A DNA stretch of 64,000 nt from Streptomyces colonosanans (lineage in GTDB: Bacteria > Actinomycetota > Actinomycetes > Streptomycetales > Streptomycetaceae): assembly GCF_001866645.1 (NCBI RefSeq), contig NZ_MLYP01000045.1:49434-113433 (forward strand), in the 5' to 3' direction. The notes below the pieces were generated by a model, which ran no database searches, had not been told where the DNA came from, and worked only from the letters and a program-made list of their open reading frames with translations. This document shows, in pieces, positions 32,094-42,600 of this stretch. Each line of letters begins with the position of its first letter. The stretch's first letter is position 1. A program made the position numbers and the translations under genes.

Positions 32094-34148
32094 TCACCTC
32101 GGGAGTCGCGAAGCGGAGCGAGGGCGTTGAGCAGGGGTCTCGTGCTGCTCGCCGTCGGTCTGGGCTGTATCGGAGGTGACCTGGTAGGACAGCAGCTGCT
32201 GGAACAAGCCTTCCTGCGCCGCGAGTTCTTGGTAGGTGCCTTGCTGCACGACTCGTCCCTCGTCGAGGACCACGATCCGGTCGGCCACGGCGACGTTGGT
32301 GATGCGGTGGGTCACCAGCAGCACCACCCGGTCTCGTGCCAGGTCCCGCAGCCGCTGGAAGATCCGGTATTCGGCTCGGGGGTCCAGGTTGGCGGTCGGT
32401 TCGTCGAGGACCAGCAGCCCCGCCTCGCGGAAGAACGCCCGCCCCAGAGCGATGCGTTGCCACTGGCCACCGCTCAACTCCTCCCCGTTGAGCCACTCGC
32501 GGGCGAGGAGCGTATCCAGACCAGCGCCGAGCTTTTCGATGACCTCGTCGGCTCCCGCGGCCTCGCACGCCTCACGCACCGCCACATCGCCGCGAGGCGA
32601 GGGCTGTCCGAGGGTGATGTTCTCGCGCACGGTCAGGGGCCAGTGTGCGTACTCCTGTGGCACCAGGGCCACCTGCTGCCACAGTGCCTGCGGGTCGGCG
32701 TCGCTGGTAGGGGTGCCGTCCCACAGCACCAGCCCGTCAGTGGGCAGGTAGAGGCCGCTGACCAGCTTCGACAGCGTCGACTTCCCCGAGCCGTTGAAGC
32801 CGACCAGGGCGGTGACCTCACCACGGCGCAGTGTGAGGGAGACATTGGTCAGCGCATTGCGGTCCTTGCCCGCGTAGCGATGGGAGACCGACTTGATCTC
32901 GATCGTCGTCGGCGGCTCGGGCCGGTGCGTGCCCCGCCGCATGCGGAATCCGCCGGCCTTGTCCAGGAATCCGCTCCAGTCGTCCATGTACAGGCCGGTG
33001 CGCACGGCTCGCGCCCCGACGGCCACCAGACCGCGGACCGACTGCCCTACCGTCTGCAACGCGAAGACGGCCGTCCCGGCGTGCCCGACGCTGATACGAC
33101 TGGTTGCCAGCAGCCACACGACCGCCGCCCACACAACCGCGGACCCCAAGCCTCCGCACAGCGCGCCGACCAGGGACATACGGGCCCCCTTGTCGGCCGC
33201 GGCCCGGTCCTCACGGTTGATCCGGGCGACCGTCTGCCGATACCGGCCGGACAGGAACGCCGCCATGGTGCCGGCACGGATCTGGTCGGCGGCCTCCTTG
33301 GTGTAGATGTGCCAGCGCAGCACCGACAGCATCCGGTTGTCGCCGTTGCTGCGCAGGTTCGCCAGGTAGCGCACCCGTGCGGCGCTGACCTGGGCCAGCG
33401 CCTGCGGCAGGCTGGCCGCCACCAGGAGCGGAAGGAGTACCCAGTGCACGCCCGCCAGCACAACGGCCCCGGCGAGGAAAGAGGCCGACGAGGCGATCAG
33501 GTCCTGCCCCTCGTCGATCAGGTCCCCGGTGACCTGCGCTCCGCGGTCTGCAGCCTCACGATCGCGATTGAAGTCGGGCTCGTCGTAGGCACACAGCTCC
33601 ACCTCGGCGCACCCGGTGAGCAGCATCAACTCGGCCTCCCGCGACATCAGCGGACCCAGCCGCGAGGAGAGCCAGCTGACGACGATCCCCAGGAGCGCTC
33701 GCACCCCGGACGCGCCGGCCAGCAGGGCCACGGACGGCCACGCCTGCAAGAGCCGGTGGTAAACGTCCCCGCTGGTCAGGAGCGCGGTCAGGGTGCCGCT
33801 GATCGCGACCAGGCCCAGCGCCTGCATCACGCCCGCGACCGCCTGGCACACCAGGAGGCCGACGGTCGCCGCCCGGTCGACCCGCCAGGCCAGAGCCAGC
33901 GACCTGCGCACCAACTGCGGGAGGCGCCTGGCCATGTCGCGCATCCGGATCGAGCGGCCGGCCGCTTCACGACTGCCCGTCAGGTCCACGTACCGCATCT
34001 GCGCCTCGGGAGCGGTCGCCTCCGTCGCTTTCGGGGGTACGTCTGATCCGTCCTGCGGTCCGGAGGACACCGTTGCGGACGGGAGTGGCGGCGGGGTGGT
34101 GCGTGGCCCCGGGACGCCATTGTCCGGCGCATCGGTGGGCTCGCTCAT
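32094..34148 (-). CDS. ABC exporter, permease fused to ATPase
   Basis: The 684-residue half-transporter has a ~75-residue Pro-rich cytoplasmic N-terminus and about six membrane helices (90-390). The nucleotide-binding domain has Walker A GFNGSGKST (450-458), signature ELSGGQWQR, Walker B LLVLDEP and the switch histidine in LLVTHR. There is no C39 peptidase domain, so any leader would be cut elsewhere. The overall type matches lantibiotic or RiPP exporters and related multidrug half-transporters. The ATG at 34148 overlaps the TGA of the 38-residue ORF upstream (ATGA); a GTG at 34157 is an alternative. It is the second gene of the operon and probably exports the operon's product. Confidence 0.88.
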   Translation of the reverse strand: MSEPTDAPDNGVPGPRTTPPPLPSATVSSGPQDGSDVPPKATEATAPEAQMRYVDLTGSREAAGRSIRMRDMARRLPQLVRRSLALAWRVDRAATVGLLVCQAVAGVMQALGLVAISGTLTALLTSGDVYHRLLQAWPSVALLAGASGVRALLGIVVSWLSSRLGPLMSREAELMLLTGCAEVELCAYDEPDFNRDREAADRGAQVTGDLIDEGQDLIASSASFLAGAVVLAGVHWVLLPLLVAASLPQALAQVSAARVRYLANLRSNGDNRMLSVLRWHIYTKEAADQIRAGTMAAFLSGRYRQTVARINREDRAAADKGARMSLVGALCGGLGSAVVWAAVVWLLATSRISVGHAGTAVFALQTVGQSVRGLVAVGARAVRTGLYMDDWSGFLDKAGGFRMRRGTHRPEPPTTIEIKSVSHRYAGKDRNALTNVSLTLRRGEVTALVGFNGSGKSTLSKLVSGLYLPTDGLVLWDGTPTSDADPQALWQQVALVPQEYAHWPLTVRENITLGQPSPRGDVAVREACEAAGADEVIEKLGAGLDTLLAREWLNGEELSGGQWQRIALGRAFFREAGLLVLDEPTANLDPRAEYRIFQRLRDLARDRVVLLVTHRITNVAVADRIVVLDEGRVVQQGTYQELAAQEGLFQQLLSYQVTSDTAQTDGEQHETPAQRPRSASRLPR

Positions 34149-34261
34149 GCTGCCCACCCCGTATCCGGTCGTGCCGAGCAGTTGGAGCCGTCAACGCTGC
34201 GCTTCATCGCGCTGAGCTGCCGTTCGAATCCAGGGGGCTGGTGCACAGGAGCGGGATGCAT
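34145..34261 (-). CDS. 38-residue peptide ORF, candidate precursor peptide
   Basis: An ATG at 34261 has a perfect GGAGG five bases upstream. The frame reads MHPAPVHQPPGFERQLSAMK then RSVDGSNCSARPDTGWAA, and its TGA overlaps the exporter start as ATGA. The N-terminal half is Pro/His/Gln-rich and leader-like. The C-terminal half is short and polar with one Cys (28), Ser, Thr, Trp and two Asp in Asp24-Gly25 and Asp33-Thr34. Asp-Gly is the dipeptide most prone to aspartimide formation and a likely target of a PIMT-like enzyme. Third-position GC (about 68 percent) is lower than in neighbouring genes. No homologue can be named; the precursor role is inferred from spacing and context. Confidence 0.5.
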   Translation of the reverse strand: MHPAPVHQPPGFERQLSAMKRSVDGSNCSARPDTGWAA

Positions 34262-34468
34262 GGCGTCCTCCATCTGGGCGGCGAAGTGGCACTGGTGCTC
34301 TAAAAACGCGCTGGAATCGCATCTGTTACGGGCCTTTCGGGAGCGATCTGCGAACGCATGTTCCTTTCTCTTTGGTCGGGCGTGCGGGCTGCGGGTGTCC
34401 GGAATCCAAACTCGTTCGATGGGGTCCTTGTCACCCCTTCGACGGATTGCACAGGGCTCGCCCTTGGC

Positions 34469-34801
34469 TCACGGGTACTCCAGGGCCTCGTTCCAAGCAG
34501 TGAAGGCGTCGGGGCGGAACTGAGGGGCGGGGTTGTGAACTGCTGCCGCGTGAGAGCGTATGAGTGCGTTCTGGCGTGCATGAGTAAGCGCTGTGGTCCA
34601 GGCGCGTTCGTCTTTGGGGTGGGAGGGGGAGTCCGACCCCGAGTTGCGGGCCTCACCAGCCAGGAAGCGGTAGCCGAACTCCGGGTACGAGCGGTTGCCG
34701 GGCTGACCTGGGGCGGGGTGGCTACGGGGACCGACTGGCCGGTTGGCCTCTTCCCCGCTCTTCCCCGTGGTTCCCCGCCAGATCTGGCACGCATCTGGCA
34801 C
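34469..34801 (-). CDS. Possible small hypothetical protein or gene remnant
   Basis: The C-terminal 60 codons look protein-like: SHPKDERAWTTALTHARQ, then NALIRSHAAAVHNPAPQF and RPDAFTAWNEALEYP before the stop. The N-terminal part to the ATG at 34801 looks less coding. There is no clear ribosome-binding site. It could be the tail of a decayed gene upstream of the peptide operon. The rest of 34360-35222 contains no other convincing gene. Confidence 0.25.
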   Translation of the reverse strand: MPDACQIWRGTTGKSGEEANRPVGPRSHPAPGQPGNRSYPEFGYRFLAGEARNSGSDSPSHPKDERAWTTALTHARQNALIRSHAAAVHNPAPQFRPDAFTAWNEALEYP

Positions 34802-35037
34802 GAGCGGGGAGCCCGGTGCGTCGAGAGGCGCACGCCGGGTTCGGCGAGCGGCACGGGGAAACGGACCGGCAGCAATGCCGATGCCGCGCCCCGTGCCGAC
34901 TCAATCACTGCTGTGACCAGCGTCTGCGGCCTTGCCCTCACGCGCACCGCAGTGTGTCCGAACCCTCTGACTCTGGCCGTCCAAGGCTCACCCATGCGAT
35001 GCGTGAAACTGATCGGTGTCGCCCCACAACGATCACC

Positions 35038-35095
35038 GCAATGCGTCAAGTTACCCGCGCGGAACCTTGACGCATTGCAGCGGGCTGCTTACCGT
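35038..35095 (+). promoter_or_regulatory. 13-bp perfect inverted repeat and probable housekeeping promoter
   Basis: GCAATGCGTCAAG (35038-35050) is repeated inverted as CTTGACGCATTGC (35066-35078) around 15 bases. The right arm contains TTGACG (35067-35072). Seventeen bases later is TACCGT (35090-35095), together a plausible -35/-10 pair for the small gene at 35223. The repeat could be an operator that covers this promoter. Confidence 0.45.
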
Positions 35096-35222
35096 CAGGC
35101 CGTCTGAGTGAATCTGATCGATTTCGTTGCTTCTGGTTTGTTCCCATCCGGCCCGCTCGCATCACACCACCTGACCGATCGTCATCAAGCTGATGAGGAC
35201 GTCGTCTTCTAGGAGGCTGCCC

Positions 35223-35423
35223 ATGCGCCCGAGCAGAAAAAGACGGTGGACGGACAGCGGGGACCGCTCCGTGGTCATCATGGCTGTCATGACCATGATC
35301 ATGGTTGCTGCGGCGGTCCTGCTGGTCCCGGCCCGAGCGGGGGCGACCGCGACCGCGTTGCCGGACACGTCGATCGCGGTCAACGGTCCCCACCCTCCGT
35401 CCGTCGAACCGACGGCCCGCTGA
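35223..35423 (+). CDS. Small exported or membrane protein (66 residues)
   Basis: An ATG with AGGAGG seven bases upstream starts MRPSRKRRWTDSGDRSVV, then a very hydrophobic Met/Ala/Val-rich segment (about 18-42, VVIMAVMTMIMVAAAVLLV) and an ARAGA-like cleavage site. A short mature tail rich in Pro and Thr follows. It is therefore either a single-pass membrane peptide or a small secreted peptide. It stands alone upstream of the GH35 gene. The 254 bases after it hold no gene. An in-frame ATG at 35193 lacks a ribosome-binding site. Confidence 0.5.
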   Translation: MRPSRKRRWTDSGDRSVVIMAVMTMIMVAAAVLLVPARAGATATALPDTSIAVNGPHPPSVEPTAR

Positions 35424-35677
35424 CCCTTGCGGGGCCGGGACTCCGCCGGACGGCGTCTGCCGGACGGCCGAGGATCGTTCCGGCGCACGAAGGTTCGGCG
35501 CTCGCGGGTACCCAGCCTCGAAGACATGACACGTACCCCTCTTCGACGCTCGCCGGTCTTGCCCCATATTGCGTCGCGCTTCCCGGAGTGACGCATCGAC
35601 GAACTCTGATCACTCCTGATTCCGCGGCACGGAAGCGGGAGCGCTTCAGTGCTGTGATCCATCTAGTGGAGGTTCCT

Positions 35678-38600
35678 GTGAGATTGAGAGGCGTAAGACG
35701 CCGGCTCCTGCACGGCTGCCTGGCGACCGGTACGGTCGTCGCTCTGCTCAGCGGCCTGGGCCTGGGCGTGCCCGGCGGTGCGACGGCGGCGTCGCGGCCA
35801 GTGGCGGCGCAGGCCCGTCAGTTCGTGAGCCCGGCGGGTACGGCGCATTCAGTGACATACGACGGTTACTCGTATCTGATCGACGGCAAGCGGACCTACC
35901 TGTGGGCCGGTGAGTTCCATTACTTCCGGCTGCCCAGCCAGGACCAGTGGCTCGACGTGCTGCAGAAGATGAAGGCGGCCGGCTTCAACGCGGTGTCGAT
36001 GTACTTCGACTGGGGTTACCACTCGCCCGCGCCCGGGGTCTACGACTTCAAGGGTGTGCGTGACGTGGACAAGCTGCTGGACATGGCGAACCAGCTCGGC
36101 ATCTACGTGATCGCCCGTCCCGGCCCGTACATCAACGCCGAAGTGGACGGCGGAGGATTCCCCGCCTGGCTGCACAACCAGGTCAGCGAGACCCGGACCA
36201 CCGACCCGGGGTGGTTGAAGTACTCCGACGAGTGGCAGACGCAGATCGACCGCATCCTCGCCCGTCACCAGCTCACCAACGGCACCGGCACGGTGATTCA
36301 GTACCAGGTCGAGAACGAGTTCTACGACAGCAGCCCGGACGCCCGGGCGTACATGAAGCACTTGGAGGACAAGGCCAGGGCGGACGGCATCAGCGTGCCG
36401 CTGGTCGGCAACAACGACGGCACGTTCAACTCCGGCACGGGTGCTTTGGACGTGGACGCGGTCGATTCCTACCCTCTGGGCTTCGACTGCTCCAATCCAT
36501 CGCGCTGGCAGGGCGTCCCGGACATCAGTCACGACCGCCCGCCCGGAAAGCCGCTGGTGACCGCGGAGTTCCAGGGCGGCGCGTTCGACTGGTGGGGCGG
36601 CCCCGGCTACGACAAGTGCGCGCAACTGATCAACGACCAGTTCGCCGACGTGTTCTACAAGCAGAACATCGCGGTCGGTGCGACCATGCAGAGCCTCTAC
36701 ATGGCCTACGGCGGCACCAACTGGGGCTGGCTGGGCATGATGAGCCACTACACGTCCTACGACTACGGCGCCGCGATCCGTGAGACGCGCCAGCTCGATC
36801 CGAAGTACGACCAGGACAAGCTGATCGGCTACTTCACGCAGGCCGTCGCCCCGCTCACCAAGACCGACGCCCAGCCCACGGCTCCGACCGACAACACCAA
36901 GATCATCGACACCGCTCGGGCCAACCCCGACACCGGTACCCAGTTCCACGTACTGCGGCACGCCGACTCCACGGCGACCAGCACCGACAGTGCGCACCTG
37001 AAGATCAACCTCGGCGCGCGCGCCTACACCGTTCCGCAGCAGCCCGGCACGTCCCTGACGCTGAACGGCCGAGAGTCCTCGATCATCGTCGCGAACTACG
37101 ACCTCGGCAGCAACAATCTGCTGCGCTACTCCACCTCGCAGATCATGACGAACGCCACCATCGGCGGGCGGGACGTCGCGGTCGTCTACGGCGACCACGA
37201 CTCGGACGGCGAAACGGTCCTGCACTACGACACGAAGCCCACTGTCACCTCCACCGGCGGCACCGTGACGTCCACCTGGGACGCGGCCACCGGTGACCTG
37301 CGGCTCAACTACCGGCACACCGGCCTGACCCGGGTCCAGATCAGCGGCGGCGGCCACCCGCTCCTGCTGCTGCTCGCCGACACCGCGACCGCCAAGACCT
37401 TCTGGCGCCAGGACACTGCCGCAGGCCCGGTCCTGGTCCGCGGCACACACCTGTTGCGCGGCGCCTCGTCCAAGGCGGGGACTCTGGCCCTCACCGGCGA
37501 CACCGGCAGCGACGGCTCGGTCGAGGTCTGGTCCACGGCCGGCTCCCTGACCTGGAACGGCCGACCGGTCCACACCAGCCTGACGGACGACGGCGACCTC
37601 GCCGGCACGCTCCCCACCGCCGCCAAGGTCACCCTGCCCGCGCTCACCGACTGGAAGCACGCCCAGGAGTCGCCGGAATCGCAGCCCGGCTTCAACGACT
37701 CGTCCTGGCAGGTGGCCGACAAGACCACGTCGAAGATCACCACTCCGACCACCCTTCCGGTGCTGTTCGCCGACGACTACGGCTTCCACACGGGATCGAC
37801 CTGGTATCGCGGCCGCTTCACCGGCGACGACAAGACGACCGGCATCACCTTGGCCACCCAGAGCAGCGGCAAGGCGGCAGCCTCCTCCGTGTGGCTCAAC
37901 GGCACCTTCCTCGGCAGCTCCACCGCCGACGGCAACAAGACCTACAGCTTCCCGGCCGGCGTCCTCAGGACCGGCGGCGACAACGTCGTCTCCGTCCTCA
38001 CCGTGAACATGGGCCATGACGAGAACTGGGGACGGTCCGACGCCGGCACCGTTCGCGGTCTGACCCGCGCCACCCTGGTGGGGGACCCGGGCACACACCC
38101 CATCACCTGGCGGCTGCAGGGCGTACGCGGCGGGGAGACCCCGGTCGACACCGTGCGCGGCCCGCTGGCAACCGGCGGCCTGTACGGCGAGCGCGCCGGC
38201 TGGATGCTGCCCGGCTACCCGACCGACGACTGGACCCCGGCCACCCTGCCCGCCACCGACACCACCCCCGGCGTTTCCTGGTACGCCACCGACGTGAGCC
38301 TGGACCTGCCCGAGGGACAGGACACCTCGCTCGGCCTCACCATCACCGACGACCCTTCCCGCAAGTACCGCGCGGAGATCTACGTCAACGGCTGGCACAT
38401 GGGCAACTACGTCAACTACCTCGGTCCGCAGCACAGTTTCCCGGTCCCGAACGGCGTGCTCAACCCGAATGGGAACAACCGGATCGCCATCGCCGTGTGG
38501 AACCTCGACGGAAACACCGGCGGCCTCGGCAAGGTCGAACTCACCAAGTACGGCAGCTACGCGTCCTCCCTGAAGGTCGCACAGAACGACAACCCCCGCT

Positions 38601-39403
38601 ACGACAAGGCGCGTTACACCATGCCTTCCCCGCAGCAGCCGTCGGTCGCCCTCCAGGTGCCCGGAACGGTCGAGGCCGGCCAGTCCTTCACCGCGACCGC
38701 GACGGTCAGCGTGCCTGCCGACGAGCCCCCGGCCACAGAGGTGACCGCCGCGCTCGCGGCACCCGACGGCTGGACCGTCAGTCCGCGCCCCGCAGCGGCC
38801 GTCCCCGTGCGGGTCCACGGCGGGACGTCGGCCACCTTCACCTGGGACGTCACCGCGCCGGCCGCGCCCGGCAAGGTGAACCCGCTCACCGCAACCGTGC
38901 AGTTCGTCCAGCGCGGCCGATCGCAGACCGTCTCCGACGAGCGGATCGTCATCCCGCCCCCGCCGGTCTTCCTCCCGCAGTCGAAGATGTCGGTGGCCTA
39001 CGCGGACAGCCAGGAGACCGTCGGCGAGAACGCCCCGGCCACCAACGTCCTCGACGGCGACCCGGGCACCTTCTGGCACACCCGGTGGTCCGGCACCTCC
39101 GCACCGATGCCGCACGAGATCCAGCTCAATCTCGGCGGCGACAACGTGGTGTCCTGCCTGTACTACCTGCCACGCCAGGACAGTGCCAACGGTCGCATCG
39201 CCAACTACGAGGTCTACACCAGCAAGGATGGCGTCAACTGGGGCAACCCGGTCGCCACCGGAACCTGGACCAACACCTCCGCGGAACAGCAGGCCTGCTT
39301 CACCCCGGTCTCCGCGCACTACATCCGGCTGCGCGCGCTCGGCGAAGTACACGGCAACCCGTGGACCACGGCTGCCGAGATCAACGTCCGCCTGGCCAAC
39401 TGA
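35678..39403 (+). CDS. Secreted GH35 beta-galactosidase with C-terminal F5/8 type C domain
   Basis: The 1241-residue protein starts at a GTG (35678) after TGGAGG. The frame is open further upstream but only this start gives a signal peptide: basic RLRGVRRRLL, hydrophobic CLATGTVVALLSGLGLG, cleavage near ATAAS. The GH35 barrel spans about 55-390. Glu214 in QVENEF is the acid/base and Glu297 in VTAEFQGG the nucleophile. YLWAGEFHYFRLP and YGGTNWGWLG are family blocks. Beta-sandwich domains of the beta-galactosidase type follow (HTGSTWYRGRF; VSWYATDVSLDLPEG; YVNGWHMGNYVNYLGP). The last ~140 residues are a CBM32-like module (LDGDPGTFWHTRWSG). It should remove terminal beta-galactose outside the cell. 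The 3' part of a second gene of this kind is at 61791. Confidence 0.93.
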   Translation: MRLRGVRRRLLHGCLATGTVVALLSGLGLGVPGGATAASRPVAAQARQFVSPAGTAHSVTYDGYSYLIDGKRTYLWAGEFHYFRLPSQDQWLDVLQKMKAAGFNAVSMYFDWGYHSPAPGVYDFKGVRDVDKLLDMANQLGIYVIARPGPYINAEVDGGGFPAWLHNQVSETRTTDPGWLKYSDEWQTQIDRILARHQLTNGTGTVIQYQVENEFYDSSPDARAYMKHLEDKARADGISVPLVGNNDGTFNSGTGALDVDAVDSYPLGFDCSNPSRWQGVPDISHDRPPGKPLVTAEFQGGAFDWWGGPGYDKCAQLINDQFADVFYKQNIAVGATMQSLYMAYGGTNWGWLGMMSHYTSYDYGAAIRETRQLDPKYDQDKLIGYFTQAVAPLTKTDAQPTAPTDNTKIIDTARANPDTGTQFHVLRHADSTATSTDSAHLKINLGARAYTVPQQPGTSLTLNGRESSIIVANYDLGSNNLLRYSTSQIMTNATIGGRDVAVVYGDHDSDGETVLHYDTKPTVTSTGGTVTSTWDAATGDLRLNYRHTGLTRVQISGGGHPLLLLLADTATAKTFWRQDTAAGPVLVRGTHLLRGASSKAGTLALTGDTGSDGSVEVWSTAGSLTWNGRPVHTSLTDDGDLAGTLPTAAKVTLPALTDWKHAQESPESQPGFNDSSWQVADKTTSKITTPTTLPVLFADDYGFHTGSTWYRGRFTGDDKTTGITLATQSSGKAAASSVWLNGTFLGSSTADGNKTYSFPAGVLRTGGDNVVSVLTVNMGHDENWGRSDAGTVRGLTRATLVGDPGTHPITWRLQGVRGGETPVDTVRGPLATGGLYGERAGWMLPGYPTDDWTPATLPATDTTPGVSWYATDVSLDLPEGQDTSLGLTITDDPSRKYRAEIYVNGWHMGNYVNYLGPQHSFPVPNGVLNPNGNNRIAIAVWNLDGNTGGLGKVELTKYGSYASSLKVAQNDNPRYDKARYTMPSPQQPSVALQVPGTVEAGQSFTATATVSVPADEPPATEVTAALAAPDGWTVSPRPAAAVPVRVHGGTSATFTWDVTAPAAPGKVNPLTATVQFVQRGRSQTVSDERIVIPPPPVFLPQSKMSVAYADSQETVGENAPATNVLDGDPGTFWHTRWSGTSAPMPHEIQLNLGGDNVVSCLYYLPRQDSANGRIANYEVYTSKDGVNWGNPVATGTWTNTSAEQQACFTPVSAHYIRLRALGEVHGNPWTTAAEINVRLAN

Positions 39404-39416
39404 CGGCCCACCCCAT

Positions 39417-39453
39417 CCCGGCAGGGCGCAGGCATCAAGCCCGCCCTGCCGGG
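39417..39453 (+). terminator. Strong hairpin terminator after the GH35 gene
   Basis: A perfect 12-bp stem, CCCGGCAGGGCG (39417-39428) with CGCCCTGCCGGG (39442-39453), and a 13-nt loop, starting 14 bases after the stop. No T-tract follows, as is common in Streptomyces. Confidence 0.75.
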
Positions 39454-39681
39454 CCTTCACCCCAACCGAATGGCGTCGCCCATCGCGGCCCGCCGCTCAC
39501 CGATGGTGCGGGGCCACAGCGACACGCGAAGGTCCACCCGCGATCATGCGGGACAAACCGGCCGACGCATGGCCCAGCCGCCGCCACTGTATAGAGCCAA
39601 CAAAACAACCACTGCAACTGGATCGACTACCGAATGAGGTCGCGGATGACGCGCCTTCCGAAACGAAAGAGGTCACTTCCG

Positions 39682-42600
39682 ATGGGTGGGAACACAGGCG
39701 AACCCAGCCGCCGCAATGTACTCATAGCGGGCCTCGCTGGTGCTGGCGCGATGCTGGTACCCGGCGGGCTGGCGAGTGCCGCATCGCGTGGAGAAGCAAG
39801 CGCGGCAACAGGGCGGCGCACCCTCAACCTCGACACAGACTGGGCATTCTGGCGCGACGATGCCCTGGGCGCGCAGGAGCTGTCCTTCGATGATTCCGAG
39901 TGGGCGGGCGTGTCGATTCCGCACACCATGCGGCTGGAACGCAAGGAGCCAATTGCCTACAACGTCTTCGCCGGCATCGGCTGGTACCGCCGGTACTTTC
40001 GCGTGGACCCCGCCGACGCAGACCGTCGGGTGACGGTCCGATTCGACGGCGTCCAAACAAATTGCGAAATCTACCTTAACGGTGAAATGCTCGTCGAGCA
40101 CCACGGCGGCTATCTCGGCTTCTCCGTCGACGTCACCGACAAGCTCCATTGGGATCGCGACAATCTCCTCGCCGTGCGGGTTTCGAATCTCGACGATCTG
40201 CAGACGCCCCCTGGTAAACCCCGCGAACAGCTCGGTTTCCTGACCTACGGCGGCATCTACCGCGACGTCACGGTGCAGCTGACCGGTCGCATCTACATCC
40301 CGGATCCTCTGGAGGCCGACCGCGTCGCTAGCGGCGGGGTGTTTGTCACGTACCCGCAGGCCGATGCCGCGCAGGCTGTCGTCCAAGTCAAGACCAGCGT
40401 GGTGAACGCCACCGATTCATCTGCCGTCACAAGGCTGCAGTCGACGATCTACGATCCGCATGGAAAGATCGTCGCCAGAGAGAGCCGGACCGCGAGGATT
40501 GCGCGCGGCGCCGATCACGACTTCCAGCAGAGCCTGACCGTGATCCGACCCGACCTGTGGCACCCGGACAGCCCGCACCTGTACAAGCTCGTCAGCGAGG
40601 TCTTCCATAAGGACCAGTTGATGGATACGTGCACCACGCGAATCGGGATTCGCCGCATCGAATACCGAGCGGACGGTTTCTATATCAACGGCGAGCGCAT
40701 CTATCTGCGCGGGGCGAACATCCACCAAAACTACGCCTACATTGGCGACGCCGCACCGGCCTCGATGAAATGGCGCGAGGCGCTCAGGCTGAAGATGGGC
40801 GGTTTCAATGCGGTACGTGCCGCGCATTATCCGCACGATCCGGCGTTTCTCGACGCCGCCGACGAACTCGGGTTGCTCGTTGTCGCGTGCGCACCGGGCT
40901 GGCAATTCTGGAGCGACGACCAGACGTTCGTCGATCGAACCTACCGGGACGCCGCGCAGATGATCCGCAGGGACCGCAACCGTCCGTCGATGATTCTGTG
41001 GGAAACCTCGCTGAACGAGACGCATTACCCAGAATGGTGGTCAAAGAAAGTCACCGCGCTTGCCCACGCGGAAATGCCCAACGACCAGATGTTCACCGCA
41101 GCCGACTATGGTTTGTGGGGAAAGGAGTACTATGACGTGAACTACAAGGTTGTCAACCCGGACGGCTCGGACCCCGATCTGGCCAAGCCGTTCTTCACTC
41201 GGGAATGGGGCGACTGGGAGAGCCCCTGCCAGGTGGGTCGCGAGAACGGAGAGAGTGCACTCGTCCGGCAGGTGGTGACCAGGCAGCGGTACCTCAACGG
41301 TCCCGGGTATTGGGACTGGGGCGGACTGGACGCCAACCCCCGAATCGGTGGCTACTTCCTTTGGGTGTTCGAGGACTACGGCACGAACTCACCGTATCAA
41401 AAATCCGGGGTCGTGGACATCGACCGCTACCCGAAGTACTGCTACTACTGGCTCAAGGGGATGCAGCCGCCGACGAACCCCAATCACGGCGGCCCAATGG
41501 TATTCATCGCCAGCAGTTATACGGCAGCATCCAGCCGGGACATAATGGTTTTCAGCAACACCGACCACGTGAAGCTGTATCAGAACGGCATCCTGGTCGG
41601 CGAGAAGAGCCGGGAGCAGAACGCCGACACCGCCAAGCACGTCGCCGCGAAAGGCGGCAATCCGTACTACATGTTCCCACTCGCCTCGTTTGTCGCAGGC
41701 GAGCTGAGAGCCGAGGGCTACATTGACGGTAAGTTGGCCACCACTCAGGTCGTGAAAACCCCCGGTGCCCCGCACCATATCCAGATCGATATCGACGACG
41801 CAGGTGTCCGGTCGGCACTACGAGACCTGCTCGCGTACTGTCTGGGGGACGCGTCGCCGGCCGGGGTGAAGGCGGCTGAGGCGCTGGCTGACCACGTGCA
41901 ACCCACCACGGTCGAATCGTTGATCAAGAAGGTAGGCGCGAAGCGCGGCAGCCCGCTGCCCGCTGCGGTGGCCGACATGCTTCGTCGTTACGCCCGCGCG
42001 CTCACGCGCATTCAGCCGGTGGCTGACGGCTCGGACCTGATCCCGGTGTTCATCAAAGTCGTTGACGCGAACGGCACCGTCGTCCCGACGTCAACTGCGG
42101 AAATCAAGCTCGCTGTGACTGGACACGGCAGCCTCGTCGGCCACGACATCCCCCGCATCGCGGTACAAACTCAGAAGGCTCGGGCCGGCATCGGCTACGC
42201 GTTGCTCGCGGTGGACACGAACCCAGGTGACATCACGATCACCGCGACGGCCGACGGACTGGAGTCGGACAGCTACACGGTGGTGACAAGCCCCTATTCC
42301 GGCAGATACGTGCCCGACGGCCAGCATCCCGAGTGGAAGGACATCTCGACGCTGGAGCCCCAAGGCGCGCTGAACCTCGCATTGAACCAGCCGACCACAG
42401 CATCGAGCTTCCAAGAAGGCAACAACCCCGGCAACGCCGTCGATGACGACCTGGATTCCAAGTGGGTCGCGAGCGGTAACATCCCCGCATGGTGGCAGGT
42501 TGATCTCGGCCAGCCGTCGGACATTGCGGAGTTCCAGATCGTCTGGGAGACCGACCAGGCAACCTACACGTATGCCATCCTCACGTCGGATGACGAGACG

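Noticed and set aside
34300..34359. 19-residue minus-strand ORF (MRSQIAPERPVTDAIPARF) upstream of the 38-residue ORF, considered as an alternative precursor peptide
   Set aside because: Its AGGA is only two bases from the ATG, it is not coupled to the exporter gene and it has no Cys. It remains a weaker second candidate.
35246..35677. 144-codon N-terminal extension of the secreted GH35 frame
   Set aside because: It covers the small exported protein in another frame and would bury the signal peptide; GTG at 35678 has GGAGG and a proper signal sequence.
35849..39460. 1203-codon open frame on the minus strand opposite the GH35 gene
   Set aside because: Antisense shadow; no domains, and GH35 on the plus strand is certain.
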